From the NCBI GenBank assembly GCA_021229015.1, contig CM037781.1, positions 69,462,173-69,526,172 on the forward strand: a stretch of DNA of 64,000 nucleotides. Direction: 5' to 3'. The position numbers and the translations under genes are program-made. Each line of letters opens with the position of its first letter. Position 1 is the first letter of the stretch. This DNA is from Solen grandis. Lineage: Eukaryota; Mollusca; Bivalvia; Adapedonta; Solenidae. Below the pieces are notes generated by a model. The model was not told the DNA's origin and searched no databases. It saw only the letters and a program-made list of their open reading frames with translations. Below, one piece after another: positions 1-12,700 of the stretch.

Positions 1-104
1 TGGAACATGTGTGTCATCTGCTAAAGTGTAACGGAAAAAGTGACAGACGACGGAAATGTGATCCCTATGTATCACCTCTGCTTACAGCAGGTGACATAAC
101 AAGA
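1..104 (+). mobile_element. Short family L element at window edge
   Basis: It opens with 'acatgtgtgtcatctgct' and closes with 'cagcaggtgacat', an imperfect inverted repeat, around a 'gtgatccctatgtatcacct' core. The same ends are seen at 45070-45292 and 4322-6306. It may be cut by the window edge. Confidence 0.5.
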
Positions 105-566
105 AAGTCAGTAGAACTGACAGATGCTCCCCGAAGAACGTCATTGTTACAAATAAGGCCTTGGTCAATGGGTGGGAGGATATGTTGAAATCCCCATTCC
201 TAAATCATATCTATTCTCCTCATCAGATGAGATGTTTTACCAACTCTAATTTGGAGACTTAGTAACAGTTTACTATTTAATATGATAATACGTGTTACTC
301 ATCAGATCTTTCATTGATTTTTTTAAAGTTTTTATACTACTAAAAATTAAGTCATACATTTCAATGTGTGCTCATATCAAAGAGGTTAACCAACACTCTT
401 GACATATGACTGGATATTTGAAATAGTGTATAATGGCCTAAACAACAATTAGCTGACATGATTATGATTGACATTACTAGCATATTGAATTTTGTGGGGT
501 TTTGTTTAAATGATATCTCCTGTTAAATTAGGCAAATGACATGAATATTAGTCAACAACATGGTAG

Positions 567-1446
567 TAGGGGCCAGAACTCTCTTAAAAATTGAGGAACC
601 AGGTCACGTCGACGATATGCGTATCTACTCTTGGTAATCAAGCTTCCCATAAAGTTTCATTGAATTCAAGCCATTAGTTCCTGAGAAATAGCCCGGACAA
701 GAATCATGCAACATGATCTATAGGCTGAAAAGTCAATGGGCCATAACTCTGTGAAAAATTGAGGAACCAGGTCACGCCAACGATATGCGTATCTACTCTT
801 GGTGATAAAGCTTCCCATAAAGTTTTGTTGAATTCAAGCCATTAGTTCCTGAGAAATAGCCCGGACAAGAATCATGCAATATGAACTATAGGCCAAAAAG
901 TCAAGGGGCCATAACTCTGTGAAAAATTGAGGAACCAGGTCACGCCGATGATATGCGCATCTCCTCTTGGTAATAAAGCTTCCCATAAAGTTTCGTTGAA
1001 TTCAAGCCATTAGTTCCTGAGAAATAGCCCGGACAAGAATCATGCAATATGTACTATAGGCCAAAAAGTCAATGGGCCATAACTCTGTGAAAAATTTAGG
1101 AATCGGGTCATGCTGACGATATGCGCATCTCCTCTTGGTAATAAAGCTTCCCATAAAGTTTCGTTGAATTCAAGCCATTAGTTCCTGAGAAATAGCCCGG
1201 ACAAGAATCATGCAATATGTACTATAGGCCGAAAAGTCAATGGGCCATAACTCTGTGAAAAATTTAGGAATCGGGTCATGCTGACGATATGCGCATCTCC
1301 TCTTGGTAATAAAGCTTCCCATAAAGTTTCGTTGAATTCAAGCCGTTAGTTCCTGAGAAATAGTCCGGACAAGGAAAGTGTGACGGACGGACGAACGGAC
1401 GGACGAAGCGGCGACTATATGCGTCACCTTCGGTGAGCATAAAAAG
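567..1446 (+). mobile_element. Pearl-like element, family A, 168-bp tandem subunits
   Basis: Five subunits start at ggg positions 570, 738, 906, 1074 and 1242, spaced exactly 168 bp. An acgg-type run follows at about 1381-1410. The element closes with the perfect hairpin tcacc-ttc-ggtga at 1424-1436. This architecture (tandem core, ACGG run, short 3' end) is that of Pearl-type elements of bivalves. It is non-coding. Confidence 0.75.
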
Positions 1447-2543
1447 GAGTAACAAATGCTACTTCCAACAAACAATAGGTTTAAAATTTAAAGAAATTAA
1501 ATCTGTGGGCAATGTAGTCCAACTGCAGACTAAAGGTTGTGGGTTCTAACCCTGTTTTTCATGACCTACCAATGCGCAAAGTACTGGACCAACTCAGGAA
1601 TCGTCGAGAGGGATGAGTAAAAGTTGTAAGAACATGTCTCCCAATTGATGTAAAATAGACTAAATTTGAAGACCCCAAAGTACTGCTCAAATAACATCAT
1701 AGGGGCTATACACAGAACTATACACAAAAGCAAAAGCGGGTGTTAGTAGCTCACAAGGCGTTAGTGATGTAATGATGAAGCACTACTCACCAAGCACCAG
1801 GGGTTAAACGTCAAACTAAAGCAGAATAATAGGTCGTTATGGATTGACATTGCTTGTGTATACATACAGAAAGCTAGGACCCCTTTTGCTTTTTTTGTTT
1901 TTAATCAATTCAAGATCCTTAAATCTTGACCTCATGAATATTCATATACAGATTTATAACTTGATATTAACTTACTGAAAATATGGTATTTAAAAACAAT
2001 TATAAAGGGTTTTCTTCACTGTGCAGACTACAATATGAGTTCAAATATTTTATGATCAAACAAAGGAGACCCTGATTCTTAAAGGAGCAGATTGATCTGG
2101 GTTGGCTGTGCTTACAAATGTGTCTCGGGCATTTTTACCCTACTTAATAGCTGGTTACAGATTACTTCCCCAAGTAACCACCTACATGTACTTTCCCCAA
2201 AATATCCTCCCTAATTCCCCTCCCTCAGATAAAAATCCCCATCGAATTGGATGAGGGGGCAGCTGCTTATGGAGGAACCCAGTGAACAATAATTATGAAG
2301 CTAATGTAACCTTATTTACATACACTTTGCTTTATTGACTTTCTAATAGTTATACGAAACATTTTTTCATTGAAAACATTTACTTAATGAAGTAACATGT
2401 TACAACACTGAAACTGCTTTCCAGAGGTCAGAGAACATGATAAAATAATTCCCTCAAATTGTGAAAATCCCTCGTCTTTAGGAGGTAAAGGGTTAAATTC
2501 TAATTTATTCAATTTCTGAAGAGCTCTATTTACTGTTTCAATC
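1447..2543. other. Unassigned sequence downstream of NCAPD2
   Basis: No exon or RNA gene was recognised. A tRNA-like patch ('gtgggttctaaccct', about 1539-1553) and a fragment of the dispersed 'gagaccctgat..ggcatc' repeat near 2065-2110 are visible. Confidence 0.4.
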
Positions 2544-2741
2544 TACTGTAAAATCATGAATTTCGTTGACATTAAATTTTGTTGCTTTTGTAACTAAGGG
2601 AATTTCATGATAGACCTACGTTCTAGAAAACATAAGGTCTATATAAGAGACAAGTTTTCATGGGGATTAATATTCGTTGATAAAACCCTCCATAAAATCA
2701 ACAAAATTTAGTGTCCCACTAAAATTAATGATTTCACAGTA
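2544..2741. mobile_element. MITE family H
   Basis: The ends 'tactgtaaaatcatgaattt' and 'attaatgatttcacagta' are inverted repeats about 20-25 bp long around an AT-rich centre. Related copies are at 37284-38013 and 45752-45948. It is non-coding. Confidence 0.6.
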
Positions 2742-3388
2742 AAAGTGCTTATTATTTATGCAAATCCTGCTTGACAATTTCTGGATTGGACCAGTTTTTT
2801 GCACCTTATATGGTCTTGAAAAATTCTTGACTCAAATGAGGTATATTAACATCTCTTGTTATCAAATTTGCCATATTCTGGTCTCCAACAAGAATATGGG
2901 GGGGGGGGGGCTCATTTAGGCAACACAAAAGAGTTTGGCATGAAAGAGCAGCTTCAAAAGCATTTAAAGGGGCTATCCCCTAGCTTAACATATAAAAGAA
3001 TGCAGTGTAGAACATTAAGTCAAACAAACAAACGCAGAGATAAACTAAAGTGTGACATGCAGACAAAACAGCCTGAAAAAAAAATTGATGAATAAATAAA
3101 TAAATAAAAATATATATAGCACAACATTTTTTTATGTAACCAACTGTTTCCATCTCCTGTCTCTTTTAACTTCTTAATTCAAGAGGGAAAAAATATGCAA
3201 GCTTTGAAAATTAAAATTCTAATGCTATGAATGGCAATTTGTTTTGCTTTATTCTGTTAAAAAAATGCAGAAATTGCACATGCATTCACACATCAATAAG
3301 GATTCAAATGGAAATAAAAAACAAAAACAAAAAAAAACCCAGCAAAAGCAACATTGAAACAAGTAACTGGTGTTGTATGCAACACATA

Positions 3389-3990
3389 AAGTCCCCTACC
3401 GGCTCCACCTTGACTCAATATGGTAATCAATCCCATTTTTTACCATATTTTCACTATTTCCGTTACCATAGCAACCACAATTTTAGTTGAAGAACAAAAT
3501 AAAATGACGTGCATAATCTACACATTGCCATCTAGTCATATACCAAGTTTCATCAAGTTAGCTTGCTTAGTTATCGCGGGATCCCATTTTTTGCCATATT
3601 TTCACTATTTCCGTTACCATAGCAACCACAATTTTAGTCGAAGAACAAAATAAAATGATGTGCATAATCTACACATTGCCATCTAGTCATATAGCAAGTT
3701 TCATCAAGTTAGCTCGCTTAGTTATCGCGGGATCCCATTTTTGCCATATTTTCACTATTTCCGTTACCATAGCAACCACAATTTTAGTCGAAGAACAAAA
3801 ATAAAACGACGTGCATAATCTACACATTGCCATCTAGTCATATACCAAGTTTCATCAAGTTAGCTTGCTTAGTTATTAAGTTATCGCGGGATCCAGATTT
3901 GAGCGGACAGACGGACGGACGGACAGACGGACGGACAGACGGAGGGCAAACCTATAGTCCCCTCCGGTGTGAACACCGGTAGGGGACTAA
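3389..3990 (+). mobile_element. Pearl-like element, family K, 151-bp subunits
   Basis: The left end 'agtcccctaccgg' and right end 'ccggtaggggact' are perfect inverted repeats. Three subunits ('tcccattttt..ccgttaccatagcaacc' at 3432, 3582 and 3733) have a 151-bp period. A gacggacgg run follows (3907-3945), then the hairpin ccggtg-tgaa-caccgg at 3964-3979. Confidence 0.75.
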
Positions 3991-4321
3991 TTATAATGAA
4001 TATTATAATGAACAATTGTTTTCATTTTATTTTATTTTTTTAGAGAAAAATCTGAAAATCGCAAACACAAATCAGACACATGAATCTTAATTATATATTT
4101 CTATAAGAAATTTATGAAACTTGGATATCATTTTACATTGTTTATTCACAAATGTTACCAGAATTGACTCCTATTCTCATTTTTTTTTCTCTCTAATTAA
4201 GCTCTCTCAACAAAGCTTTTTCAAACAAAAATGGCATTATCAAGGTAAGCCCAACAGAAGGTTTCAAAATAAGAGTTATTAGTCAATTGAATTTAACCCT
4301 CAACTTTTAATACAAGAGTGT

Positions 4322-6306
4322 TCTTAGGAACACATGTGTCACCTGCTGAAGCATGATGGAACAAGAGAATCGGTATAACCATTGGATGCTCCCCGAATAA
4401 ATGCTAAATAACAAAGGGCAATAATTCCAAAATTATGCAAAACAGAGTTGTGGTTCTTGTACACTGCACTTCTCCTCATTGAGATCTATCTACCTATATA
4501 GTTTCATGTCGATACCTCTTATAGTTTTTGTGCTATGCTTCGGACAAAATTTAAGTATTAAAAATATAACAAAGAGCAACAAGGCTGTGTCACAGACACG
4601 AAATCCCCCGCCGAATATATTTAGTTCATGAATGGGAGCTGTTTTTACAGAACATAAATCAGAGGCCGTAACTCCATTGTAAAAGATCAAACTGACGCAA
4701 AAAACTGCCAAAAAAACTCACTCAAAACTATATTCCCCTCCCTATTTCATGGGTAGGAGACAAAAATCAAGTATGAAAAATAACAAAGGGCAATAACTCC
4801 AAAATTCGGCTAAGGAGAGTTATGGTTCTTGTGCACTGCACTTCTCCTCAATGAAATCTGTCCACCTGTGAAGTTTCAAAGCAGTAGCTTGAATACTTTT
4901 GGAGGTATGCTCCGGACAAAAATCAAGTATGAAAAATAACAAAGGGCAATAACTCCAAAATTAGGCTATGAAGAGTTATGGTTCTTGTGCACTGCACTTC
5001 TCCTCAATGAGATCTGTCCACCTGTGAAGTTTCAAAGCAATAGCTTGAATACTTTTGGAGTTATGCTCCAGACAAAAATCAAGTATGAAAAATAACAAAG
5101 GGCAATAACTCCAAAATTCGGCTAAGAAGAGTTATGGTTCTTGTGCACTGCACTTCTCCTCAATGAGATCTGTCCACCTGTGAAGTTTCAAAGCAATAGC
5201 TTGAATACTTTTGGAGATATGCTCCGGACAAAAATCAAGTATGAAAAATAACAAAGGGCAATAACTCCAAAATTCGGATAAGGAGAGTTATGGTTCTTGT
5301 GCACTGCACTTCTCCTCAATGAGATCTGTCCACCTGTGAAGTTTCAAAGCAATAGCTTGAATACTTTTGGAGATATGCTCCGGACAAAAATCAAGTATGA
5401 AAAAATAACAAAGGGCAATAACTCCAAAATTAGGCTAAGAAGAGTTATGGTTCTTGTGCACTGCACTTCTCTTCAATGAGATCTGTCCACCTGTGAAGTT
5501 TCAAAGCAATAGCTTGAATACTTTTGGAGTTATGCTCCGGACAAAAATCAAGTATGAAAAATAACAAAGGGCAATAACTCCAAAATTCGGATAAGGAGAG
5601 TTATGGTTCTTGTGCACTGCACTTCTCCTCAATGAGATCTGTCCACCTGTGAAGTTTCAAAGCAATAGCTTGAATACTTTTGGAGTAATGCTCCGGACAA
5701 AAATCAAGTATGAAAAATAACAAAGGGCAATAACTCCAAAATTAGGCTAATGAGAGTTATGGTTCTTGTGCACTGCACTTCTCCTCAATGAGATCTGTCC
5801 ACCTGTGAAGTTTCAAAGCAATAGCTTGAATACTTTTGGAGTTATGCTCCGGACAAAATTCGGACGGACGGACGGACGCACGGACGGACGGACGCACGGA
5901 CGGACGGACAACGCCAAAACAATATCCCCCTCCCGATTTCATCGGCGGGGGATAATAACTCCAAAATTATGCAAAACAGAGTTGTGGTTCTTGTACACTG
6001 CACTTCTCCTCATTGATATCTATCTACCTATGAATTTTCAAGTTGATACTTCTTATATTTTTTGTGCTACGCTCCAGACAAAATTTAAGTATGAAAAATA
6101 ACAAAGGGCAATAACTCCAAAATTATGCAAAACAAGAGTTGTGGTTCTTGTACAATGCTCTTCTCCTCATTGAGATCTATCTACATATGAAGTTTCATGT
6201 AGATACCTCTTACAGTTTTTGTGTTATGCTCCGGACAAAATGATGACGGACAGACGGACGGACAAAGCTGTAACTATATGCTCTCCCTTCAGGTTACAGC
6301 AGGTGA
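4322..6306 (+). mobile_element. Pearl-like element, family L, interrupted by a nested family B element
   Basis: It starts 'cacatgtgtcacctgctgaa' and ends 'ttacagcaggtgacacaac', with tandem subunits containing 'gtggttcttgtac' at about 4452, 5985 and 6143. A gacgg run lies at 6245-6268. One subunit is split after 'aaagagcaa' (about 4578), and the missing 'taactccaaaattatgc' resumes at about 5955. Confidence 0.7.
4596..5953 (+). mobile_element. Pearl-like element, family B, nested in family L, 156-bp subunits
   Basis: The left end 'aaatcccccgccga' and the right-end hairpin ccgat-ttc-atcgg with 'ggcgggggata' give inverted termini. Seven subunits begin at gtgc 4831, 4987, 5143, 5299, 5456, 5612 and 5768 (period 156-157). 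A long acggacgg run (5862-5908) precedes the hairpin. A second partial terminus with a TTC-loop hairpin lies at 4735-4758. Confidence 0.75.
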
Positions 6307-6539
6307 CACAACAAAAAACAAATGAAACACATAGAGCAGAATTACATTCATTTTTAACTTTCATTTTTTGTGTTTGTGTGTTTTTTTGACAGATAACAAT
6401 GTGTTAAAACCCCATGATGGAACCTACCACTTTGATCACCTGATTCCCTGCATTGTTATAAAGTATAAAATTGGTACCATTCATGATTAGCAAGAAAACA
6501 AAAGAAGATGCAACAAATTTATACAAGTATAACAGTCAC
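6307..6539 (-). other. Region where the NCAPD2 last exon and 3' UTR might lie
   Basis: The only short candidate I see is an acceptor 'aatgcag' at 6448, giving about 14 codons to a TAA at 6404. It lacks a pyrimidine tract and any conservation, so it is not annotated as coding. Confidence 0.2.
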
Positions 6540-6734
6540 CTTTCTTCTTTGACGTTTTGTCCACTTCAAACAGATCAATGTCACTATCGTCACTGTCACT
6601 GAAGGAAAGGATAGGTTTCTTCTTCACTCCCCGAGGCTTTTGCGTCCGCGGGGCTGGAGTGAGATTCTCTGAATCAATATCCTCATCTGAACTGTCGACT
6701 TTCCGCCTTCCTCGTGTCGGCTTGCCTTTCCGAG
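6540..6734 (-). CDS. NCAPD2: NCAPD2 exon 14 of window (disordered tail, not terminal)
   Basis: This 195-nt exon encodes a basic stretch (ARKGKPTRGRRK), then VDSSDEDIDSENL, a PRGVKKKPILSFSDSDDSD motif and IDLFEVDKTSKKK. This fits the CAP-D2 tail ('KKPKVVFSSDESSEED'), a region with SDE/SD-type acidic phospho-acceptor clusters. The acceptor is ttcag. The reading frame stays open to a good donor (gtgact), so at least one short coding exon follows to the left and was not identified with confidence. Confidence 0.88.
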
Positions 6735-9700
6735 CTGAAGACGCATTATGATTTTACTAACTGCTTGTGAGTAAAATGGAAACCCAATAGTATTAACCTC
6801 TATCCTCATGATATATGCCTTGATAAATATCATTTTTCTAAACTTTAAATGTTATGAAATCATGTTGTTGTTTTTTTTTGCCATGCAGATTGTGTAGAAT
6901 CTGAACTACAGTATTGCATAAGCAAACCCAAGAGACCCTGATCAGACAACTGGATGTGCTATGTTTGCCAAGGCATAAAGCATATTTAAATCTATGACCA
7001 AAAATAAGGGATCATTATTTTCATAATTTGAGATTTTGAATTTTATATTGTTAAAGAAGGGGTTTTTTTTTATCTTTATTTCAACTACATATAAATAAAG
7101 TAAGATTAACACTAGTTTTGCACAAAACCCTTGAAATGCATGTTTGACAAAAGTGCAAACAAGAACTATCAGTGACAGTCATTATTACCAACAAATAAAG
7201 AGCTCAAGAAGTTAAAGCGTAAGAAGCTTTTCTTACCTGCAGGGGTTTTGGTTGTTTTGCGTGGAGTTTTGCCAGTCTTGGATTTTATGGGTGAGTTGCC
7301 AGCACGTTCCATCAACTGGTCTTCATTGAGTCCCTTCTTGTGACAACCCTCCATACGTTGTTCCAACTCATCTATCAATGTCTGAAAGTAAAACAATCAG
7401 AAAATTGTATGACAGACATGAAAGTGAATTAGTGTTTCACTAGTTGTTTCACTGCAGTTAAAGGGAAAGTAGGGACCCCAGTGCCATAGTCACATTTAAA
7501 CCGAAAATGTCACATTAAAATTTTCAAAGATGTCATTCAAAAATAATAAATTTCACAGACTTTTGTGGAAAAACAACAACAACCCATCAACAATGTCACA
7601 TTAAAATTTTCAAAGATGTCATTCAACAATAATAAATGCCACAGACTTTTGTGGAAAAAACAAAACAACGTAATTAAAATTTTCAAAATTCATTAAAATA
7701 AAAAGCACAGACTTTTTTCAGCAAACTCAATATGACTGCATTGTAAGTTCCTTGAAATCTAACTATTTTGATAGGCATTCATTTATAACAACTTTGTGGA
7801 TAACCATATCTTTGAATATATGCCCCATGTAAATATCCATCTATTCAGCCTTACCTTTTTTGAGCAAAATTCACACAAATAATCTTTTTATACAAATTCA
7901 ATAAAAAATTAATGTCAACAAGAATTACAGTTTTTCATTACCTTAGCCTCTGGTTTAGCGAAGCTCCGAGACTTGGAGATGATACTACAGAAGCAGCTGT
8001 ACACTTCCTCTTCGGCCAGCTTGTCGGCGAAACACATGAAGTTCTCATGGAGCTTGGCTATTGACTTCTCACTGTATGACAGCATCGACAAGCAAAATGA
8101 CAGATCTCGCCACTGGCGATCAACCCTGGAAAAAAAGTTGTTTTTTATTTACTAACTTTAAAAAAAAAAAGAAGTTTGATCTTCATATGTATTTTAACTA
8201 CCACACATTTCTTTTTAACAACAAAAGTATTCTGATCAGTGTAACGAATAATAAACAAAATTAAAACTTTCTTGTTATAATCATAATATTTTGCAAATTT
8301 TGGGTTTAAGCACTATTTTATTTGTATTGGAAAAGCCACAGATGGTGAAAAATAGAGGAAAAAAGAGGCCCATGATGGCCCTAAATCGCTCACCTGAGAT
8401 AAATAGGTTGACCCAAGGAACATCTGTACCAATTTATTTTAAAATCTGGCCAATAGTTTTAAAAAGATGATTTTTAAAGTTTTCATATTTTTTTTCTTCT
8501 TTTTGTTGCCATGGCAACCAGAGTTCTATATGGATCAAGTTTATTTTAGCAATTTTTGTGAAGGTTGACCCAAGGATCATCCCTGCCAAGTTTAATCAAA
8601 TTCTGTCCAGTGGTTTCAGAGGAAATGTTGATTAAAGTTTTCCCTATATACATATAAGGCAAATAAGCCCCGCCCATGGCGGCCATGTTTTTTACGGATC
8701 GGAATTTTTTTTAGCAACTTTGGTAGAGGTTGACCCAAGGAACATCTGTACCAATTTATTTTAAAATCTGGCCAGTAGTTTTGAAGAAGATGATTTTTAA
8801 AGTTTTCATATTTTTTTTCTTCTTATTGTTGCCATGGCAACGAGAGTTCTACATGGATCAAGTTCATTTTAGCAACTTTGGTATAGGCTGACCCAAGGAT
8901 CATCCCTGCCAAGTTTAATCAAATTCTGTCCAGTGGTTTCAGAGGAGATGATGTTTAAAGGTTTCTCTATATATATAAGGCAAATAAGCCCCGCCCCTGG
9001 CGGCCATGTTTTTTTACGGATCGGAATAATTTTAGCAACTTTGGTAGAAGTTGACCCAAGGAACATCTGTACCAAATTATTTTGAAATCTGGCCAGTAGT
9101 TTTGAAGGAGATGATTTTTAAAGTTTTCAAATGATTTTTCTTTTTGTAGCCATGGCAACCAGAGTTCTTCATGGATCAACTTTATTTTAGCAACTTTTGT
9201 AGAGCCTCACCCAAGGAACATTCCTGCCAAGTTTCATTAAATTCTGTCCAGTGGTTTCAGAGGAGATGTCGTTTAAAGCAAATTGTTGACGACGGATGAC
9301 TGACGCCGACGGACGCCGGACAAAGGGCGATCACAAAAGCTCACCTTGAGCACTTTGTGCTCAGGTGAGCTAAAAGAACAAAAACACTGTGCCCATAATT
9401 AATATATACCTGGTAGCTCTGTATCTGTGACACAATTTCTCCACCAGACTCTCGCAGTGTTTGTCCTTCTGAATAAAGCTAAACATGTACCTGAAAAACA
9501 AACACAGTTACCACTTGAACTCAATTAAAATGTAATTCTTAGTTGGATATGGCATAAGGTAATTCAATGGCTTGGTACAAAACTATTCTAACTGCTTTTT
9601 TATTTATATGCTGTTTCTATAGTTTTGTAACAAGCCCTCAGTAAAACATGCAGCACATACTTATAACCTCTCTCATTTATAATTCAAGTTGTCAGCTGCA

Positions 9701-12700
9701 TGACTTTCCCATCTAGTTGTAGGAAAAATACACATAAAAAAATGTTAACAACCTTTTCTCTTCCATCACTTCAACCAAAACTACTACATTTTTTCCCCTC
9801 ATTTTCTGTGTTGCATGCACCCCCCTCCCCCCAACCAAAAAAAGAAAGATAAAAAAAAAAGAGGAAGGGAAGTTACTCTTGAGAGCTTTACAAGTACATA
9901 TTTACAGGAGTTTCCTCCCCTCATCTAAATCACATCCGTCAACAGGTAAATTATCTGCTTTATAAACAGGCAAGTGATGAATAATTTCATTAAACTAGGT
10001 CAGTGGGGTAAAAATCAAAACAATACAGTCTGAATGGAAAACTCATTAAATATGGCCGCAATGAGGGAACTGCAGGCTTTTCCAGGAGAGGAACAATTAG
10101 ATTACAAATGCTCTAGATGTGTGAAGAAAAACAACATAATCCAGGCAGTGAAATTCTGTGTGGAATGTAATAAATTTTTGTGTTCATTTTGTCTGGAGCA
10201 GCATAATGAATTTCATGAAGACCACAGCCTGGGAGAACCATCCAAGTATCCAGTGATTCTGCCAGAGGATCGCTGCCCCAAACATTCGGGGAAACTTGTT
10301 GAAATGTGGTGCAAGACGGATAATGAAGTCATGTGTTGCGTCTGCGCTTTTCTTGATCATAGGTGAGGAATGTTCATTCAATTTTGAACTTAAATATGCA
10401 AAACATTTTCATTTACTTATTTATTGATCATTTTTTCTTGATTATTATGAAATTATGCATGAATGTATTCTCTCTAAGTAGTTTTATATTTTGAAATTTA
10501 TTAAAAAAACAAGCCTCTGTTTATTAATTTCCATTCTCAATTTTCCATCTGGCCTTGACATTTAAAGGTAAAGGTCATACCCCCTCCCCTCCACTTTCAG
10601 TTGAAAATTTTAATGCTGATATAAAAAGCAATTTATCTAAAAATAAATAAATAAAAGTAGAACTATCACTGAAAGTGATAAATACCCCTGCATCCCACCT
10701 TGTCTTCATATAATGTGCATGATATGATGTGACTAGCGGGATTTCTCAATAACCTCCCCTTCTGTTAAGTGGGGGGTGTAACAATATACATGTACAGAGT
10801 TTGCATCAGTTTCACATTACATGCTTCTATGATATAAGTGCACCTGCACTGCAAGAATCTGGGGTGTAGCCAGGAATTGTGCATGATATCATATCTGTTC
10901 TTCTGAATTACAAGAGCTGTTAAGGAAATGACCTATGCAATCAACTTAAAACCAGGACTGCATTCAGTAAAACATAGCGCTTGCAACTGCTATAGATTTG
11001 GTCCCCAGTTTACACTCTCTATTCTATGATACAACAGGGATACAAATGCTAACGTTACTGACTTTAAAGTGTAACTGAACGCATAGCAACAGATAAGGAT
11101 TTTGTTTCAATCGGGTAATACCCCTAGTTTGTACCATCCATTGGGTTTTGAAAACAAGAGGGCCATGATGGCCCTGAATCGCTCACCTGATTATAAATGA
11201 GCAACATATGATGGATTTTTCATATTGACCTACTTTTTGACATCACATGACCCACTTTCGAGCTTGACCAAGATTTATGGAAACAGACATTCCGACCAAC
11301 TTTCATGAAGATTGGGCCAAAAATGTGGCCTCTTGAGTGTTAACAAGGTTTTTCTAAGATTTTACCTCATGACCTACTTTTTGAACCCACATGACCCAAT
11401 TTCGAACCTGTCCAAGATTTTATGGAAACAAACATTCTGACCAAGGGGAAAAAGTGGCTCTGGTTTAACAAGGTTTTTCTAAGATTTGACCTCATGACCT
11501 ACTTTTTGACCCCGCATGACCCAAATTTGAACTTGTCCAAGAATTTATGGAAACAAACATTCTGACCAAGTTTCATGAAGATTGGGCCAAAAATGTGGCC
11601 TCTAGAATGTTAACAAGGTTTTTCTAAGATTTGACCTCATGACCTACTTTTTGACCCTGCATGACCCAAATTCAAACTTGTCCAAGAATTTATGGAAACA
11701 AACATTCTGACCAAGTTTCATGAAGATTGGGCCAAAAATGTGGCCTCTAGAGTGTTAACAAGGTTTTTCTAAGATTTGACCTCATGACCTACTTTTTGTT
11801 CCCTCATGACCCAAATTCGAACTTGTCCAAGTTTTTATGGAAAAAAACATTCTGACCAAGTTTCATGAAATTTGGTAAAAAGATATGGCCTCTAGAGTGT
11901 TAACAAGCCAAATTGTTGACGACAAACGCCGGACGATCACAAAAGCTCACCTTGAGCACGTTGTGCTCAGGTGAGCTAAAAAATTATTGGGTAATAAAAT
12001 CTTTTTTACTCTTTGATGAAGAACTGAATCGGGAATTTCCATAAAAAAAAAAAAATCAACTAAACTAACCATATAGCTAAAAATGCCACAGTTTCTGGAT
12101 TCCATGTTAATCAAGAATGCTCACACAAAATTAAATGTCTCCGCTCATCGGAGCATAGCTTAAAATCAATCAGCCTAGTATTTCATTGACACAGAAATTT
12201 GGTGCTTTTTTTCTGTTTTCACAATAAAATACAAATCGAGAGATTTTGGAAGCAACTTAGGTTTTCATCGCGACAGTTGTAAACAACATGTAAACACTTG
12301 CAATGCACGAGCGACGGAGTGCTGGTTTGCTATAGTAAGTAGTATTTTTGCAGGAACGCATTTATACGCATTGATTTTTATTTCAATTGGGTTTTTTGTC
12401 AATTTTAATTGGGTATTTACACAAAAACGCAGCTTATCTGTTGCTCTTGGAATGCATGGCTGATGTCAATTAAACCAACAATACTCAGCGTTAAGTAATA
12501 CTTAAAATTCTTAAGGGTGTAACGGTATACCGTACAACGATATACCGCAATATTTTCTTTACGGTACGGTTCACGGTACGCTCCCAGGTCTGCACGGTAC
12601 AGTACGGTATTGTTAACTTCCAGGTTTTTTTTATTTTTCTTCTTTTTTTTAACAGCGGCTTCCCCTCGGTAAAAAGGCAAACCTCCGAGAAATAAAAATT

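Noticed and set aside
567..6306. Regular repeat-spacer look suggestive of CRISPR
   Set aside because: Units are contiguous 150-168 bp tandem repeats in eukaryotic DNA, without unique spacers or cas genes.
6404..6447. Candidate last NCAPD2 exon (about 14 codons to TAA)
   Set aside because: It is in the right phase with an AG acceptor, but has no pyrimidine tract, no conserved residues and no nearby poly-A signal.
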